A DNA stretch of 64,000 nt from NCBI RefSeq assembly GCF_001427985.1, contig NZ_LMSA01000001.1:377629-441628 (forward strand), in the 5' to 3' direction. The position numbers were made by a program, and so were the translations under genes. This DNA is from Knoellia sp. Soil729. GTDB taxonomy: Bacteria > Actinomycetota > Actinomycetes > Actinomycetales > Dermatophilaceae. Shown piece by piece: positions 7,815 through 17,457 of this stretch. The notes beneath the pieces were generated by a model. It was not told the DNA's origin. It ran no database searches and saw only the letters and a program-made list of their open reading frames with translations. Positions within the stretch are counted from its first letter, which is position 1; each line of letters opens with the position of its first letter.

Positions 7815-9785
7815 CTACCAGGAGCCGCCGCCACCTCCCCCGCCACCACCTCCGGAGAACCCCCCGCCTCCGGAGAAGCCACCACCACCCAGTCCCGAGC
7901 CGCCGGACGACCCGGGCGTCGACACGAACGTTCCGGCCGCCTGGGTGGAGAAGGAGTCCATGCTCGAGGCGACGTAGCCGAAGTTCCACCCCGTCACCGG
8001 CCCGGCGTACCAGAGCGGCGCGGCAATGACGTGGCCCGCAGCGGCCGCGGCCGCGGCGACGTCCTCGAAGACCTTGGCCCAGCGGTCGGCCAGACCGAAG
8101 ACGATGGCGTAGGGCAGGAACTTCGAGAAGATGTCCTGCGCCTCCTCCCACCTGATCTGGTTGGCCTCGGCCGTCGCGATGTAGCGCTCGAAGCCCTGCG
8201 ACTGTGCGAAGACGGCACTGCCCTCGGCCGTCCTGGCAGCCATTCGGCGCCCCAGGGCCTTGACGATGAAGCCCGCGACGATGAGGCCGATGCCGAAGAC
8301 CCAGCCCATGGCGCTCAGACGTGGACCCCCGAGGCCGCCGAGGGCGCTCGAGAGGAAGAACAGGGAGAGACCACCGAGGACGAGAAGGACGGTCCCGAGG
8401 CCGCTCCATGCAGCGCGCTGGGCATCCGGCGAGCGGCGGAACCAGTGGCGCTGCACGGCTTCGGTGTACATCATTCCCTGCACCGTCGCCAGGGTGCTGG
8501 CGAACGAGTTCTTCAGCGCCGACAGGCGGGTCTCGTCGCCGGAGGCGAAGACCCCGTCGAGCAGTCGCTGCTCATAGGCGGCGAGGGCGGCCGCCCCGGA
8601 GGGCGGGGTGGTCCGTCGCAGGATCCAGTCGTCACTGCGGAAGCGTCCCTTCTCCTCGGCAGTGAGGGTGAGGTGGCCGCGGACCGCGAGGTCGATGAGG
8701 GTGGCGGTGACGTCGACGACGTCGGCGCGCTCGTCGATGATCGTGCCGACCATGCCCGGCTGCACCCCGGCCGGAGGCGTGAACTGCACCGCGATGGTGG
8801 GGGCCGAGCCGCGCACGACCGGCGCGCTCTCCCCCGCACCGGGGGTGAGGCCCGGAGTGAGCCCGGCATAGACCTCGTCGCGGCCCCTGGTCCACACGAG
8901 CAGCCCCATGAGCCCGCCGGCGAGCAAGGGGATGAGCACGCCGCCACCGAGCAGCGCGGCTCCGAGGTACTTCTGCTGGTCGTTGCTCAACGAGGGCCCG
9001 GGGTCGTAGCCGCCGCCGTAGCCGCCATCGCTCCCGGACTCGCGCAGGTCGGGCGTCAGGTCCCCGAAGGCCGTGCGCGGCCAGGAGACGACGATCGTCG
9101 CCCCCTGCCCGGGCTCGATGTCGGGGATGGTGAACGAGGAGGTCGCGCCAGCCGTCCCGGTGCACGTGGTGTCCTCGTGCAGCACGCCGTAGTAGCAGGC
9201 GACCCGGGTGGCCGGCACGGGACCGGTGACGTCCGCCGTCACCTGGTGGTAGGCGTACTCGTTGGAGGGGTCGATGTGGTTGTAGTAGAGCTCTGCGGTG
9301 CCGTCGCCGACGTCGTTGATGACGTTGTCCAGCACGTACGACAGGACGTACTCCTGGACCCCTGACACGGTCTCGTCGGCGCTGCCGATCCGCACCTGCT
9401 CGTAGGCGCCGAAGTCCGAGATGTCCGTGTCGGTCGGTGCCCCGGTCGGCGAGGTGACCTCGACGTCGGAGAGCTCGTAGTGGCGGTACTGCGTCGTGGA
9501 GTCCTGGTAGCCGGCCCGCGTCTGGATCGTGCGATAGATGCCGTGGCGGTCCTCCCCGTCGGGGAAGTCCCAGCGGATGCGCTGGGTGACCTTCATCGAC
9601 CCGTCGGGACGCACGGCATACAGGACGTTGAAGCTCGCGGCGTCGTCATCCATCGGCAGGAAGCCGACGAGCGAGGCCGGCGACGAGCCGGGCGGGCTCG
9701 CGAGAGCCGCACCGGCCGGCATGGCGAGGACCAGGGCCACCAGCACCCCCGCTCCCGCCACCCAGGAACGAAGCCGACCGGTCAT
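7815..9785 (-). CDS. DUF2207-family secreted/membrane protein
   Basis: This 656-residue protein has a signal peptide (about residues 1-29, VALVLAMPAGAALAS). An extracytoplasmic DUF2207 region follows to roughly residue 260 (YAVRPDGSMKVTQRIRWDFP near the beginning), then transmembrane segments near 290 and 480-510. It ends in a low-complexity tail of glycine/serine (FSGGGGFSGGGGGG, ending SW), which is characteristic of this family. Function is unknown. Start ATG at 9783-9785 is only 3 bases after the smpB stop, so the two are co-transcribed. The octamer CGGCATAC at 9614-9621 falls within the coding sequence as Tyr-Ala using the rare TAT codon. Confidence 0.9.
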   Translation of the reverse strand: MTGRLRSWVAGAGVLVALVLAMPAGAALASPPGSSPASLVGFLPMDDDAASFNVLYAVRPDGSMKVTQRIRWDFPDGEDRHGIYRTIQTRAGYQDSTTQYRHYELSDVEVTSPTGAPTDTDISDFGAYEQVRIGSADETVSGVQEYVLSYVLDNVINDVGDGTAELYYNHIDPSNEYAYHQVTADVTGPVPATRVACYYGVLHEDTTCTGTAGATSSFTIPDIEPGQGATIVVSWPRTAFGDLTPDLRESGSDGGYGGGYDPGPSLSNDQQKYLGAALLGGGVLIPLLAGGLMGLLVWTRGRDEVYAGLTPGLTPGAGESAPVVRGSAPTIAVQFTPPAGVQPGMVGTIIDERADVVDVTATLIDLAVRGHLTLTAEEKGRFRSDDWILRRTTPPSGAAALAAYEQRLLDGVFASGDETRLSALKNSFASTLATVQGMMYTEAVQRHWFRRSPDAQRAAWSGLGTVLLVLGGLSLFFLSSALGGLGGPRLSAMGWVFGIGLIVAGFIVKALGRRMAARTAEGSAVFAQSQGFERYIATAEANQIRWEEAQDIFSKFLPYAIVFGLADRWAKVFEDVAAAAAAAGHVIAAPLWYAGPVTGWNFGYVASSMDSFSTQAAGTFVSTPGSSGGSGLGGGGFSGGGGFSGGGGGGGGGGSW

Positions 9786-9788
9786 GGA

Positions 9789-10280
9789 CTACCCCCTGCT
9801 CGTACCGAGCGCGCGCTCGGTCTCACGACGATCCTGACGCTCACGCAGCGCGTGACGCTTGTCGTACTCCTTCTTGCCCTTGGCGATCGCGATCTCGACC
9901 TTGGCCCGCCCATCCTTGAAGTACAGCTGGAGGGGGACGATCGTGTGCCCGCTCTCGCGGGTCTTGTGCATGATGCGGTCGAGCTCCTTGCGGTTGAGCA
10001 GGAGCTTGCGACGGCGGCGCGGCGTGTGGTTGGTCCACGTGCCGGAGATGTACTCGGGGATGTGGACGCCCTCGAGCCAGAGCTCGTCACCGGTGAAGCT
10101 GGCCCACCCGTCGACGAGGGTCGCGCGGCCCATGCGCAGCGCCTTGACCTCGGTGCCCATGAGGACGAGCCCCGCCTCGAACGTGTCCTCGATGAGGTAG
10201 TCGTGCCGTGCCTTGCGGTTGCTGGCGATGAGCTTGCGCCCATCGTCGGGCTTGGCCTGCTTCTTCTTGGCTTGTGCCAC
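9789..10280 (-). CDS. smpB: SsrA-binding protein SmpB
   Basis: SmpB binds tmRNA and places it in the A site of stalled ribosomes. The protein shows the family core ([52 protein letters not shown]) and the basic C-terminal tail ([18 protein letters not shown]) that acts as an mRNA mimic. I chose GTG at 10278-10280 (163 residues) because GAGGAGGT sits 6 bases upstream and the protein then begins VAQAKKKQ; a longer start would add an unlikely MEPTRGGDV. It belongs to the ftsE-ftsX-M23-smpB run, as in mycobacteria, and DUF2207 follows 3 bases later. Confidence 0.96.
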   Translation of the reverse strand: MAQAKKKQAKPDDGRKLIASNRKARHDYLIEDTFEAGLVLMGTEVKALRMGRATLVDGWASFTGDELWLEGVHIPEYISGTWTNHTPRRRRKLLLNRKELDRIMHKTRESGHTIVPLQLYFKDGRAKVEIAIAKGKKEYDKRHALRERQDRRETERALGTSRG

Positions 10281-10358
10281 GACGTCACCTCCTCGAGTGG
10301 GCTCCACAGGCTACGTCAACGTATGCCGGGTGCGCGCCCGGGTTCCCTGGCCCACCTG

Positions 10359-11822
10359 TCAGAGGTAGTTGCGCGGGTCGACGAACGTGCCGTCCTCGTA
10401 GACCTCGAAGTGGATGTGGCAGCCGTTGGAGGTGCCCGTGCTGCCCTCATAGCCCACGACGTCGCCTCGCGACACGTGTCCGCCGGTGACCCGCAGGCGC
10501 TCCATGTGGTTGTAGGTCGTCGTGAGGTTCACGCCGCCCATGACCCCATGGTCGATGACGACACGGTTGCCGTAGCCGGAGTGGTAGCCCGCCTCGATGA
10601 TCTCGCCGCTCGCCGCAGCGTGGACCGGTGCACCACAGGGTGCGGCGTAGTCGCGTCCGCTGTGCAGGCGCCACACGTGGTCGATCGGGTGGAAGCGCAT
10701 CCCGAACTCGGAGCTCACCCAACCCTCGGTGGTGGGTGCGCTCAGCGGACCGCCGGCGGGGGGCGGCGGGGCGGGTGGTGGTGGGGCGGGTGCCGGACGG
10801 CTGGGGGCGTCGGGACGGCTGGGGCGGCTGGCCTGGGCAGCCGCCGCGGCACGGGCGGCTGCCGCGGCCCGGGCACGGGCAGCTGCGGCCTCACGGGCGG
10901 CAGCACGGGCCGCGCGAGCCCGCGCGGCGGCCTTGGCGCGGGCGTTGGCAGCGGCCTTGATCTTGGCGCGCTTGAGGGCAGCCGCCGCGCGGGCCTTGAT
11001 GACCTTGCTGAGGCGCGCGGACTCGCCCTGCATCTGGGCGAGGCTGGCCTTCTCCGCCTCGGACTGGGCCTTGACGGTGGCCGCCTGCGTGGCCTGCTGC
11101 GCGGCGAGGGCATCGAGCGCTGCCTTGGCGGCTGTCGCCCTGTCGCGCGCGGAGTTGGCAGCCGCGAGGGCCGCCTCGGCCTTCTTCTTGGCCTTCTGGG
11201 AGTCGGCGCGCAGCGCGGAGAGGTGGTCCTCCTGTGCCGTCTGGCTCGCCCTGGCCGTGGCCAGCGCGACCATCGACTGCCCCTGGATGTCCATGACCGT
11301 GCCGATGAGCGCGATCCGGTCGGCGAACTGCTGGGGGGTCGTCGACGTCATCGCCATGTCGAACTCGCCGAAGCCCTGCTCCTGGTAGATCTGCGCAGCG
11401 AACTGGGCGACCTCGCTGCGGCTCTCGCGGATCTGCTTGCTGGTCGTGGCGAGCTCGTCCTCGGCCTTGGTCTCGTTGGCCTGCGAGACCTCGAGCTCCT
11501 GCGCGGCCATCGCGTTGGCCGTCTCGGCTCGGGTCGCGGCCGAACGCGCCTGGGCCAGCGCGGCCTGGGCACCGGGCAGCTTGCCCTGGGTCGTCTTCAG
11601 CGCGATGTAGGCGTTCGCGAGGGACGCGTTGGTCTCGTGCAGGTCCTCGCGCAGCTGGTCGATCTGGGAGTCGACCTTGCGCTTCTGCTGGTGTGGGTCA
11701 GGGTCTCGCCCCTGCAGGGCGGAAACCGGCGTCATCATCAGCGCCATGGAGCACGCGAGCGCCACGGAGACACCGGAGTACCGACGTACGGCAGCGGTTC
11801 GGGGCGCAGGGGTTCGCCACAT
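10359..11822 (-). CDS. coiled-coil M23 (LytM) cell-wall peptidase
   Basis: A secreted putative peptidoglycan endopeptidase of about 487 residues. The N-terminal signal segment (VALACSMALMMTPVSA) is followed by a long coiled coil (about 50-300) with repeated KVDSQIDQLREDL-type heptads, then an Ala/Arg-rich region and a proline-rich linker. The C-terminal LytM domain has HSGRD and HIHFEVYEDG with the zinc-binding H and D residues. Its place directly after ftsX parallels EnvC/RipC-type partners that FtsEX activates during septation. ATG at 11820-11822 (MWRTPAPR) is chosen; an in-frame ATG also exists at 11831. No clear SD precedes either, so a leaderless or short-leader mRNA is possible. Confidence 0.92.
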   Translation of the reverse strand: MWRTPAPRTAAVRRYSGVSVALACSMALMMTPVSALQGRDPDPHQQKRKVDSQIDQLREDLHETNASLANAYIALKTTQGKLPGAQAALAQARSAATRAETANAMAAQELEVSQANETKAEDELATTSKQIRESRSEVAQFAAQIYQEQGFGEFDMAMTSTTPQQFADRIALIGTVMDIQGQSMVALATARASQTAQEDHLSALRADSQKAKKKAEAALAAANSARDRATAAKAALDALAAQQATQAATVKAQSEAEKASLAQMQGESARLSKVIKARAAAALKRAKIKAAANARAKAAARARAARAAAREAAAARARAAAAARAAAAAQASRPSRPDAPSRPAPAPPPPAPPPPAGGPLSAPTTEGWVSSEFGMRFHPIDHVWRLHSGRDYAAPCGAPVHAAASGEIIEAGYHSGYGNRVVIDHGVMGGVNLTTTYNHMERLRVTGGHVSRGDVVGYEGSTGTSNGCHIHFEVYEDGTFVDPRNYL

Positions 11823-11833
11823 AGACACCATTG

Positions 11834-11847
11834 GTAACACGAGTCAC
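11834..11847. promoter_or_regulatory. direct repeat GTAAC-N4-GTCAC upstream of the M23 gene
   Basis: Two similar pentamers, GTAAC (11834-11838) and GTCAC (11843-11847), are spaced 9 bases apart just upstream of the peptidase start. Spaced direct repeats of this kind occur in MtrA-type response-regulator sites of actinobacterial cell-wall hydrolase promoters. This is a weak similarity and an inference. Confidence 0.3.
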
Positions 11848-11952
11848 GTCCAAAGGGAACCGTTGGGGGCACATCCGAGCCAAATTGTTTCAGCCCGGGA
11901 CCCCTGTCGCGGGCAGAATCGCCACGACACGCGCCACCCGGCAAGGAACACC

Positions 11953-12858
11953 TCAGACACGCAGGTACCGACGCAGGGTCACGACGCTCGTGAGCACGGC
12001 GATGACGATGACCCCGCCGAAGAGCCACGGCGTGAGCGCCCAGACGTCGTTGGCGCCGATGAGGGCCTTGTTGAGCACGACCTGGTTGAAGCCCAGGTTG
12101 AAGATCAGGCGCAGCCCGAGCCACAGCATGCCGACCGCCAGGCCGACGCCGAGGGTGGCGACGACGAGCATCTCGATGATGAACGGCATGCGGATCGTCC
12201 AGTTCGACGCACCCACCAACCTCATGATCCCGATCTCGCGTCGTCGGATGAACGCCGCCTGGCGAATCGTCGTCGCCATGAGCAACGCGGCACAGACAAC
12301 CATGAGGCCCGCGAGGAAGACCGAGAAGACGGTGATCCAGTTGATGATCTGGAAGAAGCGTTTGAGGACCTTCTCCTGGTCCTGGACGCTGGCCACACCC
12401 GGTGCACGTTCGAACTGACTCGTGACGACCGCATACTTCGTCGGGTCACTGAGCTGCACGCGGAAGCTCTGCGGGATGTCGCCCTGCTGGACGTTGCCGG
12501 TGATCGGGCTGTTGCGGAACTGCTCCTTGAAGCGGGCGAACGCCTCGGCCTCGGACTCGTGAAAAACCTCCTTGACCTCGGGCATCGCCTTGAGCTGGTT
12601 CTCGATGCTCTCCTGCTGGGCCTCCGTCGCCGCCTGGCCCTGGCAGTTGGGCTGCAGCGAGGTGTCCGTGCACAGATAGATCGAGACCTGGATCCGGTCG
12701 TACCAGTAGCCCTTCATGGTGTCCGCCTGACGCTGGGCGAGCAGCCCCATGCCGAGCAGGAACATCGACACCATCGTCACGAGGATGACCGAGAGGGCCA
12801 TGGAGAGGTTGCGGCGCAGGCCTGACCAGACCTCGCCGGCGATGAAGCCCGCCTTCAC
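11953..12858 (-). CDS. ftsX: cell division permease FtsX
   Basis: Membrane partner of FtsE. The 301-residue protein has the expected four-helix layout: TM1 near 20-42 ([20 protein letters not shown]), a large extracellular domain (about 45-170, containing the two cysteines C63 and C72), and three C-terminal helices with the conserved [20 protein letters not shown] segment. FtsEX couples ATP hydrolysis to activation of septal peptidoglycan hydrolases; the M23 gene downstream is the probable target. The start overlaps the ftsE stop by 4 bases, indicating translational coupling. Confidence 0.96.
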   Translation of the reverse strand: MKAGFIAGEVWSGLRRNLSMALSVILVTMVSMFLLGMGLLAQRQADTMKGYWYDRIQVSIYLCTDTSLQPNCQGQAATEAQQESIENQLKAMPEVKEVFHESEAEAFARFKEQFRNSPITGNVQQGDIPQSFRVQLSDPTKYAVVTSQFERAPGVASVQDQEKVLKRFFQIINWITVFSVFLAGLMVVCAALLMATTIRQAAFIRRREIGIMRLVGASNWTIRMPFIIEMLVVATLGVGLAVGMLWLGLRLIFNLGFNQVVLNKALIGANDVWALTPWLFGGVIVIAVLTSVVTLRRYLRV

Positions 12859-13553
12859 TTCTCTCCCTCCGGCGCGAGGTAGGTCGCGTCCTCGGCGTCA
12901 CGCACGACGACCCCGTCCTCGAGCTGCACCACCCGGCGGCGCATCTCGTTGACCGTGTCGGCGTCGTGCGTGGCCATGACGACGGTCGTGCCGGAGCGGT
13001 TGATGCGGTCGAGCAGGTGCACGATGTCGAGGCTGATCTTGGGGTCGAGGTTGCCGGTGGGCTCGTCGCACAGCAGGATCTGCGGCTTGTTGACGACGGC
13101 GCGCGCGATCGCCACGCGCTGCTGTTCACCGCCCGAGAGCTGGTGCGGAAGCCGCTTGCCCTTGCCCTCGAGCCCCACCATCTCGAGTGTCTCGGGGACG
13201 AGCTGGCGGATGGCCGAGGTCGGCTTGCCGATGACCTGGAGGGCGAACGCGACGTTCTGGTCGACCGTCTTGCCGGGCAGGAGCCGGAAGTCCTGGAAGA
13301 CCGCGCCGATTCCCCGCCGGAAGCGCGGCACCTTGCGGGCGGAGAGCCCGCTGAGGTCCTGGCCGGCCACGAGCACCGTGCCCGACGTCGCCTTCTCCTC
13401 GCGCAGGGCGAGGCGCAGCATCGTGGACTTGCCGGACCCGGACGGCCCGACGACGAAGACGAACTCGCCGCGCTCGACGTTGACGTTGACGTCGGTGAGC
13501 GCCGGGCGGGTCGACCTCGGATAGACCTTGGAGACGTTGTCGAAGCGAATCAT
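12855..13553 (-). CDS. ftsE: cell division ATPase FtsE
   Basis: An ABC ATPase of 232 residues: Walker [10 protein letters not shown] at 36-44, Q-loop region [15 protein letters not shown], signature [14 protein letters not shown], Walker [14 protein letters not shown] and switch histidine ATHDAD. The motif [18 protein letters not shown] is typical of FtsE rather than other ABC proteins. It is first in the ftsE-ftsX-M23-smpB run. The start ATG at 13551-13553 faces a divergent MarR gene. In many actinobacteria prfB directly precedes ftsE; here about 4.4 kb of other genes intervene (13709-17934). Confidence 0.96.
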   Translation of the reverse strand: MIRFDNVSKVYPRSTRPALTDVNVNVERGEFVFVVGPSGSGKSTMLRLALREEKATSGTVLVAGQDLSGLSARKVPRFRRGIGAVFQDFRLLPGKTVDQNVAFALQVIGKPTSAIRQLVPETLEMVGLEGKGKRLPHQLSGGEQQRVAIARAVVNKPQILLCDEPTGNLDPKISLDIVHLLDRINRSGTTVVMATHDADTVNEMRRRVVQLEDGVVVRDAEDATYLAPEGEK

Positions 13554-13671
13554 GCGGTGGGGTCAGGCCTCACGGCTCGGGGGCAGGGTGCGAGTCGAGC
13601 ATAGGTTCCGCTGCAGTGCGGTAGGCGCAACCCCCGCCGGAGCGGCGTGCCCGGCGACCCGGGCACATGAA

Positions 13672-13721
13672 GTTGCTTGACGCAACCAACGGGTGTTTAA
13701 TAGTTGACATGGTCAAGCAAC
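13672..13721 (+). promoter_or_regulatory. MarR-type operator and leaderless promoter
   Basis: GTTGCTTGAC (13672-13681) and GTCAAGCAAC (13712-13721) form a perfect 10-bp inverted repeat. A second palindrome, TTGAC-ATG-GTCAA (13704-13716), is centred on the start codon itself. A promoter reads TTGCTT (13673-13678), 17-bp spacer, TTTAAT (13696-13701), placing the transcription start at or next to A13709. The repressor would thus block its own promoter. Confidence 0.72.
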
Positions 13722-14275
13722 CGGGCGAAGGAGATGCCTTCGAGGAGTTCAGCTCCAGCCTCTTCCGGCTCACCCGCTCCCTGCGCTCGACCTCGCACCT
13801 GTGGGTGCAGCTGCCCGGCGGACTCAAGCGCACGGACATCGGCATCCTCACCGTGCTCGCCGACCACGGACAGTGCCGTCCGGGCTTCATCGCCGACCGC
13901 CTCAACGTCGGCGCCTCCGTCATCAGCCGACAGCTCGTCTCCCTCGTCGCCGACGGCATGGTCGTCCGCGACAAGGATCCGCAGGACGGCAGGGCCGAGC
14001 AGATCTCGCTGGCACCCGAGGGGCGGCTGCGACTTCACGCCCTGCGGGCGGCATACATCCGCGGTCTGCGGGAGCAGTTCACCGACTGGGACGAGACCAA
14101 GGCTCGCGACGCGGCGGCCCTGCTCCACGAGATCTCCGACCACATCATCCCGGCGCTCGGCGGCCACGAACGGCCCCTTCGAGACGACGCCACGACCTCC
14201 CAAGAGAGCACGGACAGTGACACCAAAGACAGCGCAAGCACCACCAGCGAAGACACCGAGGACACCCATGGCTGA
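13709..14275 (+). CDS. MarR-family transcriptional regulator
   Basis: A winged-helix protein of 188 residues with a MarR core: LKRTDIGILTVLADHGQCRPGFIADRL, the recognition helix GASVISRQLVSLVADGMVVR and the wing DPQDGRAEQISLAPEG. The acidic Ser/Thr-rich tail (about 165-188) is disordered-looking. The start ATG at 13709 is chosen because the promoter at 13673-13701 and the start-centred palindrome place it at the mRNA 5' end. It overlaps the DHA2 efflux gene by 8 bases, so the repressor and pump form one operon, probably induced by the pump's substrate. Confidence 0.9.
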   Translation: MVKQPGEGDAFEEFSSSLFRLTRSLRSTSHLWVQLPGGLKRTDIGILTVLADHGQCRPGFIADRLNVGASVISRQLVSLVADGMVVRDKDPQDGRAEQISLAPEGRLRLHALRAAYIRGLREQFTDWDETKARDAAALLHEISDHIIPALGGHERPLRDDATTSQESTDSDTKDSASTTSEDTEDTHG

Positions 14276-15830
14276 GACCACGTTCAAGGAGCCCGACCTC
14301 AGCCACAAGGAGATCCTCGAGGTCCTCACCGGACTCCTCTCCATGCTCTTCGTGGCCCTGGTCAGCTCCACGATCGTCAGCACCGCACTGCCGACGATCA
14401 TCGGCGACCTCAAGGGCAGCCAGACCTCCTACACGTGGGTCGTCACGGTGACCCTGCTGGCCATGACGGTCACCAGCCCCATCTGGTCCAAGCTGTCCGA
14501 CCTCTTCGACAAGAAGATGCTCGTGCAGATCTCGGGCGTGATCTTCCTGCTCGGCGCGCTCGCGGCCGGCTTCGCCCAGAACGTGCCGCAGCTCCTCGTC
14601 GCGCGCGGACTCCAGGGCGTCGGCGTCGGCGGCCTCATGGCGCTCGCCCAGGCCATCATGGGCTCGATCATCCCGCCGCGTGAGCGCGGTCGTTACACGG
14701 GCTACATGGCGTCGGTCATGGCCGTCGCCACCGTCTCGGGCCCGCTTCTCGGTGGTCTGCTCGTGGACAGCGTCGGCTGGCGCTGGTGCTTCTGGGCGGC
14801 CGTGCCCATCTCCCTCGTCGGTCTCGGCATGCTCCAGAAGTTCCTGCACCTCGAGCACGTGCGGCGCGAGGTGAACATCGACTGGTGGGGTGCCATCCTC
14901 ATCTCGGTCGCGGCCAGCCTTCCCCTCATCTGGGTCTCGTTCGCCGGCCGCAGCTACGCCTGGGCCTCGGTCGAGACCGCCTCGTTCCTGGTGCCCACGG
15001 CCCTGGCAGTGGCCGCCCTCATCTTCGTCGAGCGTCGGCACCCCGAGCCGCTCATCCCGGGCCGCATCCTCCTCGAGAAGACCACCTCACTGGCCATCAT
15101 CGGCAGCATCGCCGTCGGCATCGCCCAGTTCGGCACCTCGGTCTTCCTCAGCCAGTTCTTCCAGGTCGCACAGGGCTTCTCGCCGACCCAGGCAGGTCTG
15201 CTCATGCTCCCCCTGATCTTCGGCAGCATGGTCGGCGCGACGGTGTCCGGCCTGCTCATCACCCGCACCGGTCGATGGAAGCCCTACATGCTCGGTGGTT
15301 CGCTCTCACTGATCCTGGGCCTGGGACTCATGGGGTTCACCGACCACACGACCCCCATCTGGCACCTGTCGATCTACATGATCCTCATGGGCCTGGGCCA
15401 GGGCATGTTGATGCAGAACCTCGTGCTCGTCGTGCAGAACACCGTCGACATCCGTGAGATCGGCACCGCCAGTGGTGTCGTCAGCTTCTTCCGCTCGCTC
15501 GGTGGCACCGTCGGCATCGCCGTGCTCGGCGCCATCCTCACCACCCGGGTCAGCGACCACATCGCCACAGGCCTGCAGGAGGCTCGCATCCCGGTGCCGC
15601 CGGGCAGCAGCGCGGGCGCCAACCTCGACCTGGACACGCTGCCCGCGCCCATCCTCGAGATCGTGCGCCACGCCTACGGTGACAGCACCGGCTACATCTT
15701 CGTCATCGCCGGCGCCGTCGCGGTCATCACGCTGGTCGCCGTCGCGCTCATGCCCCACACCGAGCTGCGCACCACCGTGGCCAAGCACGATGAGAAGGAC
15801 CCGCTCGGCCTCGAGCAGCCCATCGACTGA
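14268..15830 (+). CDS. DHA2-family MFS multidrug efflux protein
   Basis: A proton-driven drug exporter of 520 residues with about 14 hydrophobic segments, the length and layout of the DHA2 (14-TM) group. SDLFDKKML corresponds to motif A between TM2 and TM3, and VSGPLLGGLLVDSVGWRWCFW to the motif C region typical of exporters. It overlaps the upstream MarR gene by 8 bases, which supports substrate-induced control. Transcription is probably ended by the hairpin at 15839-15907. The transported drug cannot be named from sequence. Confidence 0.93.
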   Translation: MAETTFKEPDLSHKEILEVLTGLLSMLFVALVSSTIVSTALPTIIGDLKGSQTSYTWVVTVTLLAMTVTSPIWSKLSDLFDKKMLVQISGVIFLLGALAAGFAQNVPQLLVARGLQGVGVGGLMALAQAIMGSIIPPRERGRYTGYMASVMAVATVSGPLLGGLLVDSVGWRWCFWAAVPISLVGLGMLQKFLHLEHVRREVNIDWWGAILISVAASLPLIWVSFAGRSYAWASVETASFLVPTALAVAALIFVERRHPEPLIPGRILLEKTTSLAIIGSIAVGIAQFGTSVFLSQFFQVAQGFSPTQAGLLMLPLIFGSMVGATVSGLLITRTGRWKPYMLGGSLSLILGLGLMGFTDHTTPIWHLSIYMILMGLGQGMLMQNLVLVVQNTVDIREIGTASGVVSFFRSLGGTVGIAVLGAILTTRVSDHIATGLQEARIPVPPGSSAGANLDLDTLPAPILEIVRHAYGDSTGYIFVIAGAVAVITLVAVALMPHTELRTTVAKHDEKDPLGLEQPID

Positions 15831-15838
15831 AATCGCAT

Positions 15839-15907
15839 CTGATGGCCCGTTGGGCCGCCTCCTCGCCTCGGTTCGCCGAATGCGGGACGGGCCCAACGGG
15901 CCATCAG
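15839..15907. terminator. long-stem intergenic hairpin, family II copy 1
   Basis: Perfect 18-bp stem (15839-15856 with 15890-15907) and a 33-base loop, between the ends of the convergent efflux and hydrolase genes. Stem core GCCCGTT-G-GGCC and loop blocks CCTCC, CGGT and GGGAC recur in the hairpin at 55579-55654. Likely a bidirectional terminator. Confidence 0.8.
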
Positions 15908-15925
15908 TGGTTCAGGGTCAGTGCT

Positions 15926-17341
15926 TCACAGGGTGCAGGTGTTGAGCAGGTCACCCGAGGCCGGTCGCGCCACGGTGGCGTTCGCCGGTGGTGCGGTGCC
16001 GTCCTCCACCCAGGCGGTCAGGGCCTCGAACCCGGCACGCGCACAGGGCAGCATCGGGCGCAGCCTGTCCGGGAACGCCGGCACGAGCGCGTCGGTGTGC
16101 GTGCCATCCGCGATGCGGAAGGCGCGGTGCTGGGCGGCCCGGCCCTCGTCGGCGACGAGACCGGCATACACGTCCTGGTCGGTCGCGATCGGCAGCAGCG
16201 TGTCGAGGTCACCCTGCAGCGAGATGAGTGGCTTCGTGATGTTGCCGGTCAGCTCGACCGAGCGCATGGCCTCCTTGACCGAGTCGGGTCGGCTCGCGTA
16301 GTCGTAGTCGGCGTCGCACTGAGGCGTGCCGCTGGCGCAGTACGGCGTCCCCGCGTCGGTCGCCCCGTCGAACTCGGGGTCGAACTCCTCACGGTAGATG
16401 CGCTGGGTCAGGTCCCAGTAGACCGTCTCGTGGAACGGCCAGAGAAACTCGCTGCCCGGTGCGAAGCCGGCCGCGATCATCGCGTCGTGGGCAGCAGCGT
16501 CACCGGTCGCGGCATACGCGGGGTAGTTCTTGAGCGCGGTCGGGAGGTAGGTCAGCAGGTTGGGACCATCGGCGCGCAGGAGCGTGCCCTCCCAGTCGAG
16601 CCCGCCGTCATAGAGGTCGGGGCGGTTCTCGAGCTGCCACCGCACCAGGTAGCCACCGTTGGAGATGCCCGCCATCCACGTGCGCTGGGGCGCCTTGGCC
16701 CGCACCTGCTTGACCACCCGCTTGGCCGCGACCGTGAGCTCGGTGACGCGCGAGTTCCACTCGCGCACACTGCCGCCCGGCGCCGAGCCGTCGTCATAGA
16801 AGCGCAGCCCCATGTTGCCCTTGTCGGTGCTGGCGAAGGCGTAGCCCTGGGCGAGGACCCAGTCCGACCAGATGAAGTCGTTGGCGTACTGGCTGCGGTT
16901 GCCCGGCGCTCCGGTGACGACGAGGCCACCGTTCCAGCTGTCGGGGATGCGCAGGACGAACTGGCTGTCGTGGTTCCACCCGTTGTTGGTGTTCGCCGTC
17001 GAGGTGTCCGGGAAGTACCCGTCGACCTGTATGCCGGGAACTCCCGTCGGGTTGACCGTGCCGGGCGTGTGCAGACCGGCGAAGTCTGCCGCCTTGCTGT
17101 GTCCGGACGGCACCGTGCCGGCCGTCGTGAGGTCGTCGAGGCAGGCGACCTTCTGCATCTGTGCGCCGGGCACGTCGATCTTGGACTGGCGGGCGCAGTG
17201 GCCACCGCCCGGCTTGTCGGTGGACTTGTCGGCCGAGGCCGGCGGTGCGGCCGCCACGAGGGCGGCACTGGCGATCAGGGCGGTCAGGGCGGCAAGCGCC
17301 TTGCGAGGAGACGTCGTTGTCGGACTCATGGCGGTCAGCAT
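15926..17341 (-). CDS. secreted alpha/beta-hydrolase
   Basis: A 471-residue exported protein with a signal peptide (about 1-38, ALAALTALIASAALVAAAPPASA). The nucleophile elbow is GISNGGY (serine within G-x-S-x-G-G), with a probable acid in LQGDLDTLLP and histidine in DGTHTD near the C-terminus, the order of an alpha/beta-hydrolase. The overall shape resembles tannase/feruloyl-esterase or 3-hydroxybutyrate-oligomer hydrolases, but I cannot choose between them. Several cysteines (HCARQ, VACLDD, PYCASGTPQC, LNTCTL) suggest disulfides. An alternative ATG lies at 17329. It stands alone and is convergent with the efflux pump. Confidence 0.78.
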   Translation of the reverse strand: MLTAMSPTTTSPRKALAALTALIASAALVAAAPPASADKSTDKPGGGHCARQSKIDVPGAQMQKVACLDDLTTAGTVPSGHSKAADFAGLHTPGTVNPTGVPGIQVDGYFPDTSTANTNNGWNHDSQFVLRIPDSWNGGLVVTGAPGNRSQYANDFIWSDWVLAQGYAFASTDKGNMGLRFYDDGSAPGGSVREWNSRVTELTVAAKRVVKQVRAKAPQRTWMAGISNGGYLVRWQLENRPDLYDGGLDWEGTLLRADGPNLLTYLPTALKNYPAYAATGDAAAHDAMIAAGFAPGSEFLWPFHETVYWDLTQRIYREEFDPEFDGATDAGTPYCASGTPQCDADYDYASRPDSVKEAMRSVELTGNITKPLISLQGDLDTLLPIATDQDVYAGLVADEGRAAQHRAFRIADGTHTDALVPAFPDRLRPMLPCARAGFEALTAWVEDGTAPPANATVARPASGDLLNTCTL

Positions 17342-17457
17342 GCTCGCGTCCGCCGTGGCGTCCCATGTGCCGAGGCCCCACTCCCCCGCGGCCCGGTGTG
17401 TGCCCGGGCCGGCGCAGTCCGAGGCGGCTCAACCGGTGGGGCTCAGCCGGGGACGGC

